Shown: positions 33,799 to 43,636 of the stretch, one piece after another
Numbering within the stretch: position 1 is the first letter of the stretch
How the letters are laid out: each line of letters begins with the position of its first letter
From: Microbacterium lacus
GTDB taxonomy: Bacteria; Actinomycetota; Actinomycetes; Actinomycetales; Microbacteriaceae
Length of the DNA: 64,000 nucleotides
Direction: 5' to 3'
NCBI RefSeq assembly: GCF_039531105.1
Contig: NZ_BAAAPK010000001.1
Location: 558,001-622,000, forward strand
The notes under the pieces: generated by a model
Seen by the model: the letters and a program-made list of their open reading frames with translations, nothing else
What the model was told of the DNA's origin: nothing
Database searches by the model: none
Translations under genes and position numbers: made by a program

Positions 33799-34542
33799 AT
33801 GGCACGGCGTCCGGCACCCCTCATCGGCGCTCTCGCCCTCGCGGCGATGCTCGGCGCGGCCCTGACCGGCTGCGCGACCGCAACCCCGTCCAGCGGAGCG
33901 GATGCCACTCCCCAGGCAACCGAGACACCCGCCGGTGAGCTCACCGAGTTCGACGCGGCGTGGCTGGACGGCGGGCGGCAGGTCGGCCTGGTGACCCAGG
34001 GCTCCTCCACGTGCATCCCGACCGCCGAGGATGTCTCCTACGCCGACGGTGTGCTCCAGCTGACGCTCGCCGACGTCTCCGATGGCCCGTGCACGATGGA
34101 CTACGTCCCCCGGGTGTCCCTCGTCCCGGTCCCCGACGATGTCGACCCGTCCACGAACCTCGCGATCGAGGTCTCGGGCGACTACGTCGGCGAGATGGTC
34201 CTGCCCGGCGTTGAGGGGCTTGCCGCCGAGAGCCCGTCCGAGCAGTTGCCGAGCGCGGGATGGACCACGACCGACGGCACGTTCATCGTGCTCCTGTGGG
34301 GTTCTTCCGGCTGCCCCGAGTACATCACCACCGCCGAGGTCTCCGGCGACGCGGCGATCTCCGTCTCCCTGTCCGGCCAGCCGGAGGACAAGGTCTGCAC
34401 GGCCGACATCGCTCCGAATCCTCAGCTGACCACCGTGGACGGGCTCGTCGGTGTTCCGGATGTGGCACTCACCCTCAACAGTCCGGGCGTCGATCCGTAC
34501 ACGACGCCGATCCTCGGCGTGAACGGCGGCACCGCCGGCTGA
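33799..34542 (+). CDS. Paralogous lipoprotein with duplicated cysteine domain
   Basis: The 247-residue protein has a clear lipobox LTGC with the lipidated Cys at residue 25. It shares the layout of its neighbour: AAWLDGG-x2-x-GLVT-x-GSS-x-C near residues 52-72, then LPSAGWT-x-TDG-x-F in the centre, and two GSS-x-C...C-T/C-x-D units (GSSTCIP with CTMDYVPR; GSSGCPE with CTADIAP). The last Arg of the second unit is lost (IAPN), so this copy is diverging. The two genes form a tandem duplicate pair in one operon. It ends one base before the convergent XRE regulator gene. Confidence 0.8.
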   Translation: MARRPAPLIGALALAAMLGAALTGCATATPSSGADATPQATETPAGELTEFDAAWLDGGRQVGLVTQGSSTCIPTAEDVSYADGVLQLTLADVSDGPCTMDYVPRVSLVPVPDDVDPSTNLAIEVSGDYVGEMVLPGVEGLAAESPSEQLPSAGWTTTDGTFIVLLWGSSGCPEYITTAEVSGDAAISVSLSGQPEDKVCTADIAPNPQLTTVDGLVGVPDVALTLNSPGVDPYTTPILGVNGGTAG

Positions 34543-34543
34543 G

Positions 34544-34777
34544 TCACGGATCGGTGCGCACGAGCAGATCGCCGATCTCGCAGTCCAGTGCCCGGCAGAT
34601 CGCCGCGAGCGTCGAGTAGCGGATCGCCTTCGCGCGATCGTTCTTGAGCACCGAGAGGTTCACCACCGAGACCCCCACGATCTCGGAGAGCCGGGTGAGG
34701 GTCATGCCGCGCTCGACGAGCAGCTCGTCGAGCCGGCAGTGCACCCCGGTCGGGCCCTCATCCTCGGCGGGGGTCAT
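34544..34777 (-). CDS. Small XRE-family (HTH_26, YozG-like) transcriptional regulator
   Basis: The 77-residue protein is almost entirely a Cro/CI-type helix-turn-helix: LDELLVERGMTLTRLSEIVGVSVVNLSVLKNDRAKAIRYSTLAAICRALDC, given here through its key residues of helix 2 (LTRLSEIVG) and the recognition helix (SVVNLSVLKN). The C-terminal CEIGDLLV segment is typical of the YozG group. These regulators are commonly encoded with a DUF2975 membrane protein and control that operon. Its ATG overlaps the end of the DUF2975 gene by 4 bases. The operator is probably the inverted repeat at 35409-35441. Confidence 0.9.
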   Translation of the reverse strand: MTPAEDEGPTGVHCRLDELLVERGMTLTRLSEIVGVSVVNLSVLKNDRAKAIRYSTLAAICRALDCEIGDLLVRTDP

Positions 34778-35397
34778 ACCAGGCCCTCGGTGTCGCGCTG
34801 CAGCCGGTCGCCGACGGTGAACGTCGTGACCGCGAGTGCCCCGAGGAAACCGACCGTGAGGAGCTGCACCAGGTCGGCGGAGAGGACCACGTTGTCGAAC
34901 GTGCGGTCCGAGATCCAGGCGAACGCGCCGTTCGCGCCCATGTTGGCGAAGAACGGTGCGGCCGCGACCCCCAGGAAGGTCACGATCCCTGCCGTGCCGA
35001 CCAGCCGGGTGTTCGTCTTGCTGAACATCCGGCCGTGCAGGACGTTCCAGGTGAGCAGGAGCAGACACGTGACGACGGTCACGACCGCCGCGGCGACGAC
35101 GACGGGCTCGAGGACGAGTGCCGCGACCGAGGCGATCGGCAGCTCGGGAGCGGTGAGGTAGGCGGTGTCGAGCTCCACGGTGACCGGCGCTCCGTCCGGT
35201 CCGATCGGCGCCTGCGCGGGCGTGCCCGCGAACTGGGCGAACACCCGCACCGCACCGCCGCCGAGCACCTCGGTGATCCGGATCACCGACTGCACCACGC
35301 TCACCACCGCGAAGGCGGCGCCGGCGAGCATGAAGACGGCCATCGAGACGGCATCCCATCGAGACAGGATGCGAGGTGTGTGCGTCTGAGCAGTCAT
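34774..35397 (-). CDS. DUF2975 domain-containing membrane protein
   Basis: The 207-residue protein has four transmembrane helices, near residues 17-40, 88-112, 127-150 and 175-198, with an extracytoplasmic loop between the first two. The layout matches DUF2975 proteins (YoaS-like), which regularly occur with small YozG-type regulators. The function is not known; a membrane sensor or anti-regulator has been considered for similar pairs. The ATG at 35397 is preceded by GGAGGTTC on the minus strand, a strong ribosome binding site. A palindromic operator lies immediately upstream. Confidence 0.82.
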   Translation of the reverse strand: MTAQTHTPRILSRWDAVSMAVFMLAGAAFAVVSVVQSVIRITEVLGGGAVRVFAQFAGTPAQAPIGPDGAPVTVELDTAYLTAPELPIASVAALVLEPVVVAAAVVTVVTCLLLLTWNVLHGRMFSKTNTRLVGTAGIVTFLGVAAAPFFANMGANGAFAWISDRTFDNVVLSADLVQLLTVGFLGALAVTTFTVGDRLQRDTEGLV

Positions 35398-35408
35398 GGT
35401 GAACCTCC

Positions 35409-35441
35409 ATATCGATAAACGTTGTTATCGAAAAACGATAT
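35409..35441 (-). promoter_or_regulatory. Nested inverted repeats, probable operator of the XRE/DUF2975 operon
   Basis: This A/T-rich block, 12 bases upstream of the DUF2975 start, contains TCGATAA (35412-35418) facing TTATCGA (35425-35431), nested in ATATCG (35409-35414) facing CGATAT (35436-35441). The density of A/T is exceptional for this genome. The nested half-sites suit cooperative binding by a small dimeric HTH protein. It very likely overlaps the operon's promoter and mediates autoregulation; binding is inferred. Confidence 0.65.
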
Positions 35442-35462
35442 GCAGGTGATCCGCGTCTGTCA

Positions 35463-35477
35463 AGCGCGTCAGGCGCT
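35463..35477 (+). promoter_or_regulatory. Possible ClgR-type site upstream of clpC
   Basis: The sequence AGCGC-GTCAG-GCGCT is a perfect 5-base inverted repeat with the CGC-N5-GCG spacing of actinobacterial ClgR sites, 99 bases ahead of the clpC start. The flanking bases only partly fit published ClgR consensus forms. A second inverted repeat, CGCAC-GAAA-GTGCG, lies at 35534-35547 and could be a leader hairpin. ClgR itself is not in the window. Confidence 0.35.
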
Positions 35478-35575
35478 ATGCCCACGGCGAACAGCGGCAT
35501 GCGGCATCCGCGTGCTCGTTACCCTCGATGTATCGCACGAAAGTGCGTCAGATGGCCCGAGGCCGGAGGAATGAC

Positions 35576-38101
<2,526 letters not shown>

Positions 38102-38126
38102 TCCGGCCGGGCCCCGCCCGGACACC

Positions 38127-38167
38127 GAGAGAGCGGATGCCACCCGAGGGGCGGCATCCGCTCTCTC
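38127..38167 (+). terminator. Hairpin terminator after clpC, containing GGATGCC arms
   Basis: A perfect 15-base-pair stem (38127-38141 with 38153-38167) and an 11-base loop lie 26 bases after the clpC stop. The arms read GAGAGAGCGGATGCC and its complement. Only ACG TTG TT follows, so there is no real T-tract. The GGATGCC arm recurs in other hairpins in the window. Confidence 0.75.
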
Positions 38168-38193
38168 ACGTTGTTCGGTCGTACGCTGGGAGG

Positions 38194-38697
38194 ATGACCC
38201 AGTACCGGATCCGGTCGGCGCGGTCCGCCGACGTGCGCGGTATCCGCGACCTGCTCGAGCCCTACGTGCAGCGGCGGATCCTGCTCGGCAAGGATCTGGT
38301 CGTGCTCTACGAAGCGGTGCAGCAGTTCGTCGTGGCCGAAGCCCCTGACGGAACACTCATCGGCTGCGGCGCCCTGCACGTGATGTGGGAGGACCTGGGC
38401 GAGGTGCGCACCCTGATCGTGGCCGACGAGTGGTTGCATCACGGTGTGGGGCGCGCGATCGTCGAAGCGCTCGAGGACAACGCCCGCACGCTCGGGCTCA
38501 CGCGCCTGTTCTGCCTGACGTTCGAGGTCGACTTCTTCACGCGCCGCGGCTTCACCGAGATCGGCGAGCAGGTCGTGGACCCCGACGTGTACTCGCAGCT
38601 CGTGCGCAGCCCCGACGAGGGCATCGCGGAGTTCCTCGACCTCGCCCACGTCAAGCCGAACACGCTCGGCAACACCCGGATGCTCAAGACCCTCTGA
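38194..38697 (+). CDS. argA: Amino-acid N-acetyltransferase (actinobacterial ArgA type)
   Basis: The 167-residue GNAT protein matches the short single-domain N-acetylglutamate synthase known from mycobacteria. Strongly conserved segments are ILLGKDLVVLYEAVQQFVVAE, IGCGALHVMWEDLGEVRTL, HHGVGRAIVEAL (the acetyl-CoA pyrophosphate loop), LTFEVDFFTRRGFTEI, and the end EFLDLAHVKPNTLGN-x-RML. It would acetylate glutamate (or glutamine) for arginine synthesis in the cytoplasm. The ATG at 38194 follows GGGAGG. It is a single gene between clpC and a membrane-anchored protein, and no other arg genes are nearby. Confidence 0.92.
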   Translation: MTQYRIRSARSADVRGIRDLLEPYVQRRILLGKDLVVLYEAVQQFVVAEAPDGTLIGCGALHVMWEDLGEVRTLIVADEWLHHGVGRAIVEALEDNARTLGLTRLFCLTFEVDFFTRRGFTEIGEQVVDPDVYSQLVRSPDEGIAEFLDLAHVKPNTLGNTRMLKTL

Positions 38698-38774
38698 CGG
38701 CGTCGCCCTGACAGGATGCCGTCAGCCGGCGCGCGGCGTCGTGGCAGGCGGAGGTGCCGACGTAGCCTGGAGAC

Positions 38775-39461
38775 ATGAGCGCCGAATCCCCGCGCCGGCG
38801 GCCCTCGCCGGCGGTCTACCGCCGGCGTCGGCTCGTCCTCCTCGTCGCCCTCGTCGCCGTCGCGGCGCTCGTGTGGCTGCTCATCGCCCAGCCCTGGCGC
38901 GGGGCTGCCGTCGAGAAGCCGGCGCCGACCCCGACGCGCTCCACGTCGACGCCGACGCCGGACCCGATGCCGACCGGCGTGACGACGCCGACGGAGTCCG
39001 CGGCTCCGGCTGGGCCGTCACCGGAGGCGTCGGCCGAAGAGACGCCGACGGCGAAGCCCTGCGTCGCGCGCGACATCGCCGTGCAGGCCGTGACCGACCA
39101 GGAGACGTACGCCGCCGGCCAGAACCCGCAGCTGTCGATCACGCTCACCAACAACGGCGCCACGGATTGCACGCTGAACGTGGGAACCAGCGCGCAGACG
39201 TTCACGATCATGAGCGGCAGCGACGTGTGGTGGCGTTCGACGGACTGCCAGACCGAGCCGAGCGACATGGTCGTCCTGTTGAGCGCGGGCCAGACCGTCT
39301 CGAGCGCGACGCCGCTGACGTGGGACCGCACGCGCTCCTCCGTCGGCTCGTGCGACGACACCGGTCGACAGGTCGCGCCCGGTGGGGGAGCCTCGTACCA
39401 TCTGAGCGTCGAGATCGGCGGAATCGCCTCCACCCAGTCCGCGCAGATGCTGCTGTACTGA
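38775..39461 (+). CDS. Membrane-anchored extracytoplasmic protein, DUF4232-like
   Basis: The 228-residue protein has a basic N-terminus, one transmembrane helix at about residues 22-40, and a Pro/Thr/Ser-rich linker of roughly 50 residues. The C-terminal beta-sandwich carries CVARDIAVQAVTDQETYAAGQNPQLSITLTNNG, here cited for its key residues C, Y, G and N-N. Four cysteines (CVARD, DCTLN, DCQTE, SCDDT) probably form two disulfides. The layout fits the DUF4232-like proteins common in actinobacteria; function is unknown. A structured intergenic region begins about 40 bases after the stop. Confidence 0.78.
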   Translation: MSAESPRRRPSPAVYRRRRLVLLVALVAVAALVWLLIAQPWRGAAVEKPAPTPTRSTSTPTPDPMPTGVTTPTESAAPAGPSPEASAEETPTAKPCVARDIAVQAVTDQETYAAGQNPQLSITLTNNGATDCTLNVGTSAQTFTIMSGSDVWWRSTDCQTEPSDMVVLLSAGQTVSSATPLTWDRTRSSVGSCDDTGRQVAPGGGASYHLSVEIGGIASTQSAQMLLY

Positions 39462-39502
39462 CCCCGGGCCGGGGCTTTCGGGTGAACCGGGAACCCACCC
39501 AA

Positions 39503-39682
39503 TCTGTCCCCCGAAGAGGGGACAGACGGATGTGCGGGGTGGGCGTAGCGTGGATGGCAGCTCCCGCTCGTCGGCTCATAGCTGTCCCCAGCAGCGTCTC
39601 GTCCCCAGCGAGGAACTGAGCCACCGGAGAGCACTTGGCCCTCTCGAGTCCCTCCCCGCGCAGGGGGCGGCCCGAGGGGGCC
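39503..39682 (+). ncRNA. Candidate structured RNA in the 329-base gap
   Basis: The gap between 39461 and 39791 has no plausible gene but dense RNA-like structure. Segment A (TCTGTCCCC, 39503-39511) pairs with segment B (GGGGACAGA, 39518-39526). Segment B can instead pair with segment C (CTGTCCCC, 39582-39589). Two small hairpins with C-rich loops follow (GCTG-TCCC-CAGC at 39581-39592; CTCG...CGAG at about 39598-39612). A strong stem (39637-39646 with 39673-39682) then ends the region like a terminator. Mutually exclusive pairing resembles riboswitch or attenuator design, but no plus-strand gene lies downstream, so a free small RNA is likelier. Confidence 0.4.
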
Positions 39683-39699
39683 GAGTCATTTCCGTTCGG

Positions 39700-39723
39700 C
39701 GGATGCCGGACCCCCGGCATCCG
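39700..39723. repeat. GGATGCC hairpin
   Basis: CGGATGCCGG at 39700-39709 faces CCGGCATCCG at 39714-39723 around a 4-base loop. It is one of several hairpins in the window with GGATGCC arms, here lying between the candidate RNA and the permease terminator. Confidence 0.6.
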
Positions 39724-39737
39724 TCCGCGAACGTGAA

Positions 39738-39776
39738 GCGGGGCCGCGGCGTCCTCCCGGATCGCCGCGGCCCCGC
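39738..39776 (-). terminator. Terminator of the permease gene
   Basis: A perfect 14-base-pair GC stem (39738-39751 with 39763-39776) with an 11-base loop lies 14 bases beyond the stop of the minus-strand permease. On the minus strand it is followed by TTCACGTTC, mildly T-rich. It may also stop plus-strand transcripts from the candidate RNA. Confidence 0.75.
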
Positions 39777-39790
39777 CCGCTCCTCGTCGG

Positions 39791-41341
39791 CTACTTCTTT
39801 GCTTCGTCTCCGAACACCTCGGTCTCCATGGCGTCGTAGCCCTCTTCCTCAGGGTTCCAGTGCTTCCCGCCGGACAGGGCGTACTCCTCCTCGGGGGAGA
39901 GGACGAGGCGGTGGCGGAAGAACAGCGCGAAGCCGAGCAGGATGATGACGTACACGATGAAGATCGCGATGATCGCGGGCACGAACGTGGGGTTCAGCAG
40001 GAACCCGACGAAGATGAGCGCCGCGATGGCGGCCGCGATCACAGCGCCGGCGATGCCCCACGGGCTGCGGTAGGGGCGGTGCGCATCGGGGAACTTCCGG
40101 CGCAGGATCACGAAGGAGATCATCTGCAGCAGGTAGGCCAGCACCGCACCCCACACCGCGATGTTCAGCACGATCGCGCCCGCGACCGCACCGGCGCCTT
40201 CGTTGAGCGCGGCGACGGTGTCGAGCACCACCAGGGCGATGAAGCCGATCACGGCTCCGATCGTGAGGGCGACCCAGGGAGTCTGGCGCTTTCCGGTGAG
40301 GGAGAGGAAACGCGGGTAGTAGCCGGCGCGGGAGAGCGAGTACATGTTGCGCCCGTACGCGAACATGATGCCCTGGAGGGACGCGAGGAGGCCGACGAGC
40401 GCGAACAGCGCGAGGAGCGCGGCGAGCTGGTCGCCGACGATCGCGCGGAAGCCGTCCAGCAGCGGCTCGGCCGCGACGCCGGTGGCCTCGGCGCCGATCA
40501 CGCCCGTGTTCAGGAACAGCACGAGCAGACCCGTGACGATCAGCGTGCCGCGCGCCCAGAAGCCGGCCTTCGGGATGTCGCGCACCGGGTTGTGAGCCTC
40601 CTCCGCCGCGAGCGGCAGCTCCTCGATGCCGAGGAAGAACCACATCGCGAAGGGCAGCGCGAACAGGATCGGGAGCACGCCGTGCGGCAGGAACTCGGTC
40701 TGACCGGGATCGGGGGCGATGTCCCACAGGTTCGCCCACTGGAACGCGCCCGAGAAGATCGCCATCGCCGAGAAGACGAGGATGATGCCGATCGAGATGA
40801 TCGAGACCACGATCGCGAACTTGAACGAGATCGCCGCCCCGGCGGAGTTCAGCGCAATGAAGACGACGTAGAGGATGATCCACCACACCCACGTCGGCAT
40901 CGAGAAGTTCAGCAGCTCGCTCGTGATCGCGTCCGCGTAGGAGGCGGAGAAGTACACGATCACCGCGGTCGTCGCGACGTACTCGATCGTCTCGGCGGCG
41001 CCGGTCACGAGACCGCCCCACGGGCCCATCGCCGACCGGGCGAACGAGTAGGCCCCACCGGTGTGCGGCATCGCGGCGGCCATCTCGCCGATCGAGAAGA
41101 TCATGCCGTAGTACATGACGACGAGGATCGCGAAGGCGATCAGCATCCCGCCGAAGCCGGCGAAGTCGATGCCGAAGTTCCATCCCGAGAAGTCGCCCGA
41201 GATGACGGCGGCGACCGCGAGGCCCCACAGGCCCCAGATGCCGGCGGACCGCTTGAGGGTCCGCTTCTGGAAGTACTCCTGACCGGCTCTGGTATAGGTC
41301 GCGCCTGCGACCTTCGCCGAATCCTTGCGGGTCTGGGACAT
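39791..41341 (-). CDS. Ethanolamine permease-like APC transporter
   Basis: The 516-residue protein has about twelve transmembrane helices and belongs to the amino acid-polyamine-organocation superfamily. The segment VISGDFSGWNFGI near residues 45-57 and MPHTGGAYSFARSAMGPWGG near 90-109 are characteristic of the ethanolamine permease (Eat) branch, and FFLGIEELPLAAEEA is present midway. It likely imports ethanolamine or a related amine by proton symport. The ATG at 41341 has GGAGGA 6-7 bases upstream on the minus strand. It is divergent from the glutamine-synthetase-like gene, sharing a 173-base control region. The C-terminal tail is acidic and cytoplasmic. Other small amines cannot be excluded. 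Confidence 0.82.
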   Translation of the reverse strand: MSQTRKDSAKVAGATYTRAGQEYFQKRTLKRSAGIWGLWGLAVAAVISGDFSGWNFGIDFAGFGGMLIAFAILVVMYYGMIFSIGEMAAAMPHTGGAYSFARSAMGPWGGLVTGAAETIEYVATTAVIVYFSASYADAITSELLNFSMPTWVWWIILYVVFIALNSAGAAISFKFAIVVSIISIGIILVFSAMAIFSGAFQWANLWDIAPDPGQTEFLPHGVLPILFALPFAMWFFLGIEELPLAAEEAHNPVRDIPKAGFWARGTLIVTGLLVLFLNTGVIGAEATGVAAEPLLDGFRAIVGDQLAALLALFALVGLLASLQGIMFAYGRNMYSLSRAGYYPRFLSLTGKRQTPWVALTIGAVIGFIALVVLDTVAALNEGAGAVAGAIVLNIAVWGAVLAYLLQMISFVILRRKFPDAHRPYRSPWGIAGAVIAAAIAALIFVGFLLNPTFVPAIIAIFIVYVIILLGFALFFRHRLVLSPEEEYALSGGKHWNPEEEGYDAMETEVFGDEAKK

Positions 41342-41514
41342 CGATCCTCCGTGCAGTCGGGTGTGAGTCGGGGGTGCCGTCTTGCGCATGATTGTGATGC
41401 CTATTGGTGGGTTCTGTCTACCTTTGGAGCGAACTTCGTGGTTACAGTGGACGCGACACGGGCGCCCTGCTCGCGTCGCGGACGGGCCCCGGGCCCGTCG
41501 CCGGAAGGGGAGCA
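41342..41514. promoter_or_regulatory. Divergent control region between permease and ligase genes
   Basis: The 173-base region must hold promoters for the permease and the ligase operon. It is A/T-richer near 41388-41448. GCAT (41387-41390) and ATGC (41398-41401 area) flank a short GATTGTG stretch, a weak dyad. GGAAGGGGAGC gives the ligase ribosome binding site. I could not assign reliable -35/-10 boxes. Confidence 0.45.
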
Positions 41515-42870
41515 ATGCCAGGCAACCTCAGCGTCGCGGAATTGAGTGCCGCCATCTCGGCAGACGAGATCGACACCGTGATCGTCGCCTTCGCCGACGC
41601 GCAAGGGCGCCTGGTCGGCAAGCGCGTGTCCGCCCGGCTCTTCCAGGAGGAGGTCCTCCCACACGGCGCCGAGGCGTGCAACTACCTGCTCTCCGTCGAC
41701 GTCGACATGAACACCGTCGACGGGTACGCGATGTCCAGCTGGGAGAAGGGGTACGGCGACATGATGCTGCGCTCCGACCCCGGCACCCTCCGCCGGATCC
41801 CGTGGCAGCCCGGCACCGCGCTGGTGATCGCGGACCTCGGCTGGGAGAACGGCGAGCCGGTCGCGCAGTCGCCGCGCGCGATCCTGAACCGTCAGCGCGA
41901 TCGCCTCGCCGAGCGCGGGCTCACCGCCTACGCCGGGACCGAGCTCGAGTTCATCGTGTTCGACGACACCTACCGCGACGCCTGGGCCAAGGGCTATCGC
42001 GACCTGACCGCATCCACCGACTACAACGTCGATTACGACCTCCTCGCATCCGGACGGCTCGAGCCGCTCCTCCGGGACATCCGCCGCGGCATGGACGGTG
42101 CCGGGATGTACTGCGAGGGCGTGAAGGGCGAGTGCAACCTCGGTCAGCAGGAGATCGCCTTCCGTTACGCCGAGGTGCTCGAGACTGCCGATCAGCACAC
42201 GATCTACAAGGCCGGTGCGAAGGAGATCGCCGAGAAGCACGGCAAGGCCCTGACCTTCATGGCCAAGTTCAACGAGCGCGAGGGCAACAGCTGCCATATC
42301 CACTTGTCCGTGCGCGACCAGGACGGGCGACCCGTGATGGCCGGCGACGGCGCGTACGGCTTCAGCCCGTTCATGGAGCACTGGATCGCCGGGATCCTGG
42401 CGACCCTGCGCGAGTTCACCCTGCTGTATGCGCCTACGATCAACTCGTACAAGCGGTACCAGAAGGGCACGTTCGCACCGACCGGGGTCGCGTGGGGGCT
42501 GGACAACCGCACGTGCGCGCTGCGCGTCATCGGGCACGGCAACTCCCTGCGTCCCGAGAACCGGGTGCCGGGCGGTGACGTGAACCCGTACCTGGCGATC
42601 TCCGCGATCATCGCGGGCGGCCTGTACGGAGTGGAGAACGAGCTGCCGATGCCCGACCCGCTCGCCGGGAACGCGTACTCGTCCGACGTCGACCACCTGC
42701 CGACGACTCTTCGGGAGGCCGCGGCGCTTTTCGAGCAGTCGACGATCGCGCGGGCTGCGTTCGGCGACGACGTGGTGGAGCACTACCTCAACCAGGCGCG
42801 CATCGAGGTCGAGGCGTTCGATGCCGCCGTGACCGACTGGGAGCGAATCCGTGGCTTCGAACGTCTCTGA
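41515..42870 (+). CDS. Glutamine synthetase-like gamma-glutamyl-amine ligase
   Basis: The 451-residue protein has the glutamine synthetase beta-grasp and catalytic domains: GTELEFIVFDDTY near residues 142-154 (metal-binding Glu), EGVKGECNLGQQEIAFRYA near 199-217, MAKFNEREGNSCHIHLS near 248-264, and NRTCALRVIGHG near 336-347 with the conserved Arg. It differs from housekeeping GlnA and resembles the GlnA4/PuuA-type ligases that join glutamate to an amine. Streptomyces GlnA4 makes gamma-glutamylethanolamide. With an ethanolamine-type permease opposite and oxidising enzymes downstream, ethanolamine is the favoured substrate. The next gene overlaps it by 20 bases. Confidence 0.88.
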   Translation: MPGNLSVAELSAAISADEIDTVIVAFADAQGRLVGKRVSARLFQEEVLPHGAEACNYLLSVDVDMNTVDGYAMSSWEKGYGDMMLRSDPGTLRRIPWQPGTALVIADLGWENGEPVAQSPRAILNRQRDRLAERGLTAYAGTELEFIVFDDTYRDAWAKGYRDLTASTDYNVDYDLLASGRLEPLLRDIRRGMDGAGMYCEGVKGECNLGQQEIAFRYAEVLETADQHTIYKAGAKEIAEKHGKALTFMAKFNEREGNSCHIHLSVRDQDGRPVMAGDGAYGFSPFMEHWIAGILATLREFTLLYAPTINSYKRYQKGTFAPTGVAWGLDNRTCALRVIGHGNSLRPENRVPGGDVNPYLAISAIIAGGLYGVENELPMPDPLAGNAYSSDVDHLPTTLREAAALFEQSTIARAAFGDDVVEHYLNQARIEVEAFDAAVTDWERIRGFERL

Positions 42871-43636
42871 CGGGATCGATAACGGCCTGACCCGTCCACC
42901 GGTCATCGGCCTGACCACGTATCTGGAGCAGGCCAAACAGGGCGTCTGGGACGTCCGCGCGGCCTTCCTCCCGCAGCAGTACTTCGCCGCCGTCACGGCA
43001 TCCGGCGGCATCGCGGTCCTCCTCCCCCCGCAGCCCGCGCGGGATGCCGTCGCCGACGCTGTGCTGGAGGGCCTGGACGGACTGATCCTCACCGGAGGAC
43101 TGGACGTCCAACCCGAGCTGTACGGGGCGGAGCGGCATCCGCTCACCGACCCCGCCCGGCCCGACCGCGACGCGTGGGAGCTCGCGCTGTTCCGGGGAGC
43201 AGAAGAGCGGCGGATGCCGGTCCTGGCGATCTGCCGGGGACTCCAGCTCGTGAACGTCGCGCGCGGAGGCACGCTGCACCAGCATCTGCCGGAGGCGATC
43301 GGCACCGACCGCCACCGCATCGGCGGCGGGGTGTTCGCGACCAACACCGTCTCCGTGCAGGGCGGTACCGCGCTCGCGGCGCTGATCGGCGAGGGCGAGT
43401 TCGGTGTGCACAGCTACCACCACCAGGGCGTCGATCGCGTGGGCGAAGGCCTGACCGTCACCGCGACCGATGAGGTCGGACTCGTCCAGGCCTTCGAGTC
43501 CACCGGCGACGGCTACGTCGTCGGCGTGCAGTGGCACCCCGAGGAGAACGTCGAGGATCGCCGCCTGTTCGCCGGACTCGTCGACCAGGCCGCGGCGTAT
43601 GCCGCCGCACGCATGAAGACAGGACAGATCGCGTGA
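42851..43636 (+). CDS. Gamma-glutamyl hydrolase, class I amidotransferase (PuuD-like, peptidase C26)
   Basis: The 261-residue protein has the class I glutamine amidotransferase fold with the nucleophile elbow LAICRGLQLVNV near residues 122-133 (Cys in ICRG), LILTGGLDVQPELYG near 78-92, VHSYHHQGVD, and the catalytic His-x-Glu in VGVQWHPEEN near 222-231. PuuD enzymes split gamma-glutamyl from GABA; here the product could be glycine if the pathway starts from ethanolamine. The GTG start at 42851 lies within the ligase gene, 20 bases before its stop. The stop overlaps the aldehyde dehydrogenase start by 4 bases. Confidence 0.9.
   Translation: MASNVSDGIDNGLTRPPVIGLTTYLEQAKQGVWDVRAAFLPQQYFAAVTASGGIAVLLPPQPARDAVADAVLEGLDGLILTGGLDVQPELYGAERHPLTDPARPDRDAWELALFRGAEERRMPVLAICRGLQLVNVARGGTLHQHLPEAIGTDRHRIGGGVFATNTVSVQGGTALAALIGEGEFGVHSYHHQGVDRVGEGLTVTATDEVGLVQAFESTGDGYVVGVQWHPEENVEDRRLFAGLVDQAAAYAAARMKTGQIA

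Noticed and set aside
39503..39682. Assignment of the structured region to 6C RNA, a c-di-AMP riboswitch or RNase P RNA
   Set aside because: The C-rich loops have only four C residues, the conserved c-di-AMP and RNase P core sequences are not visible, and there is no regulated gene downstream on that strand.
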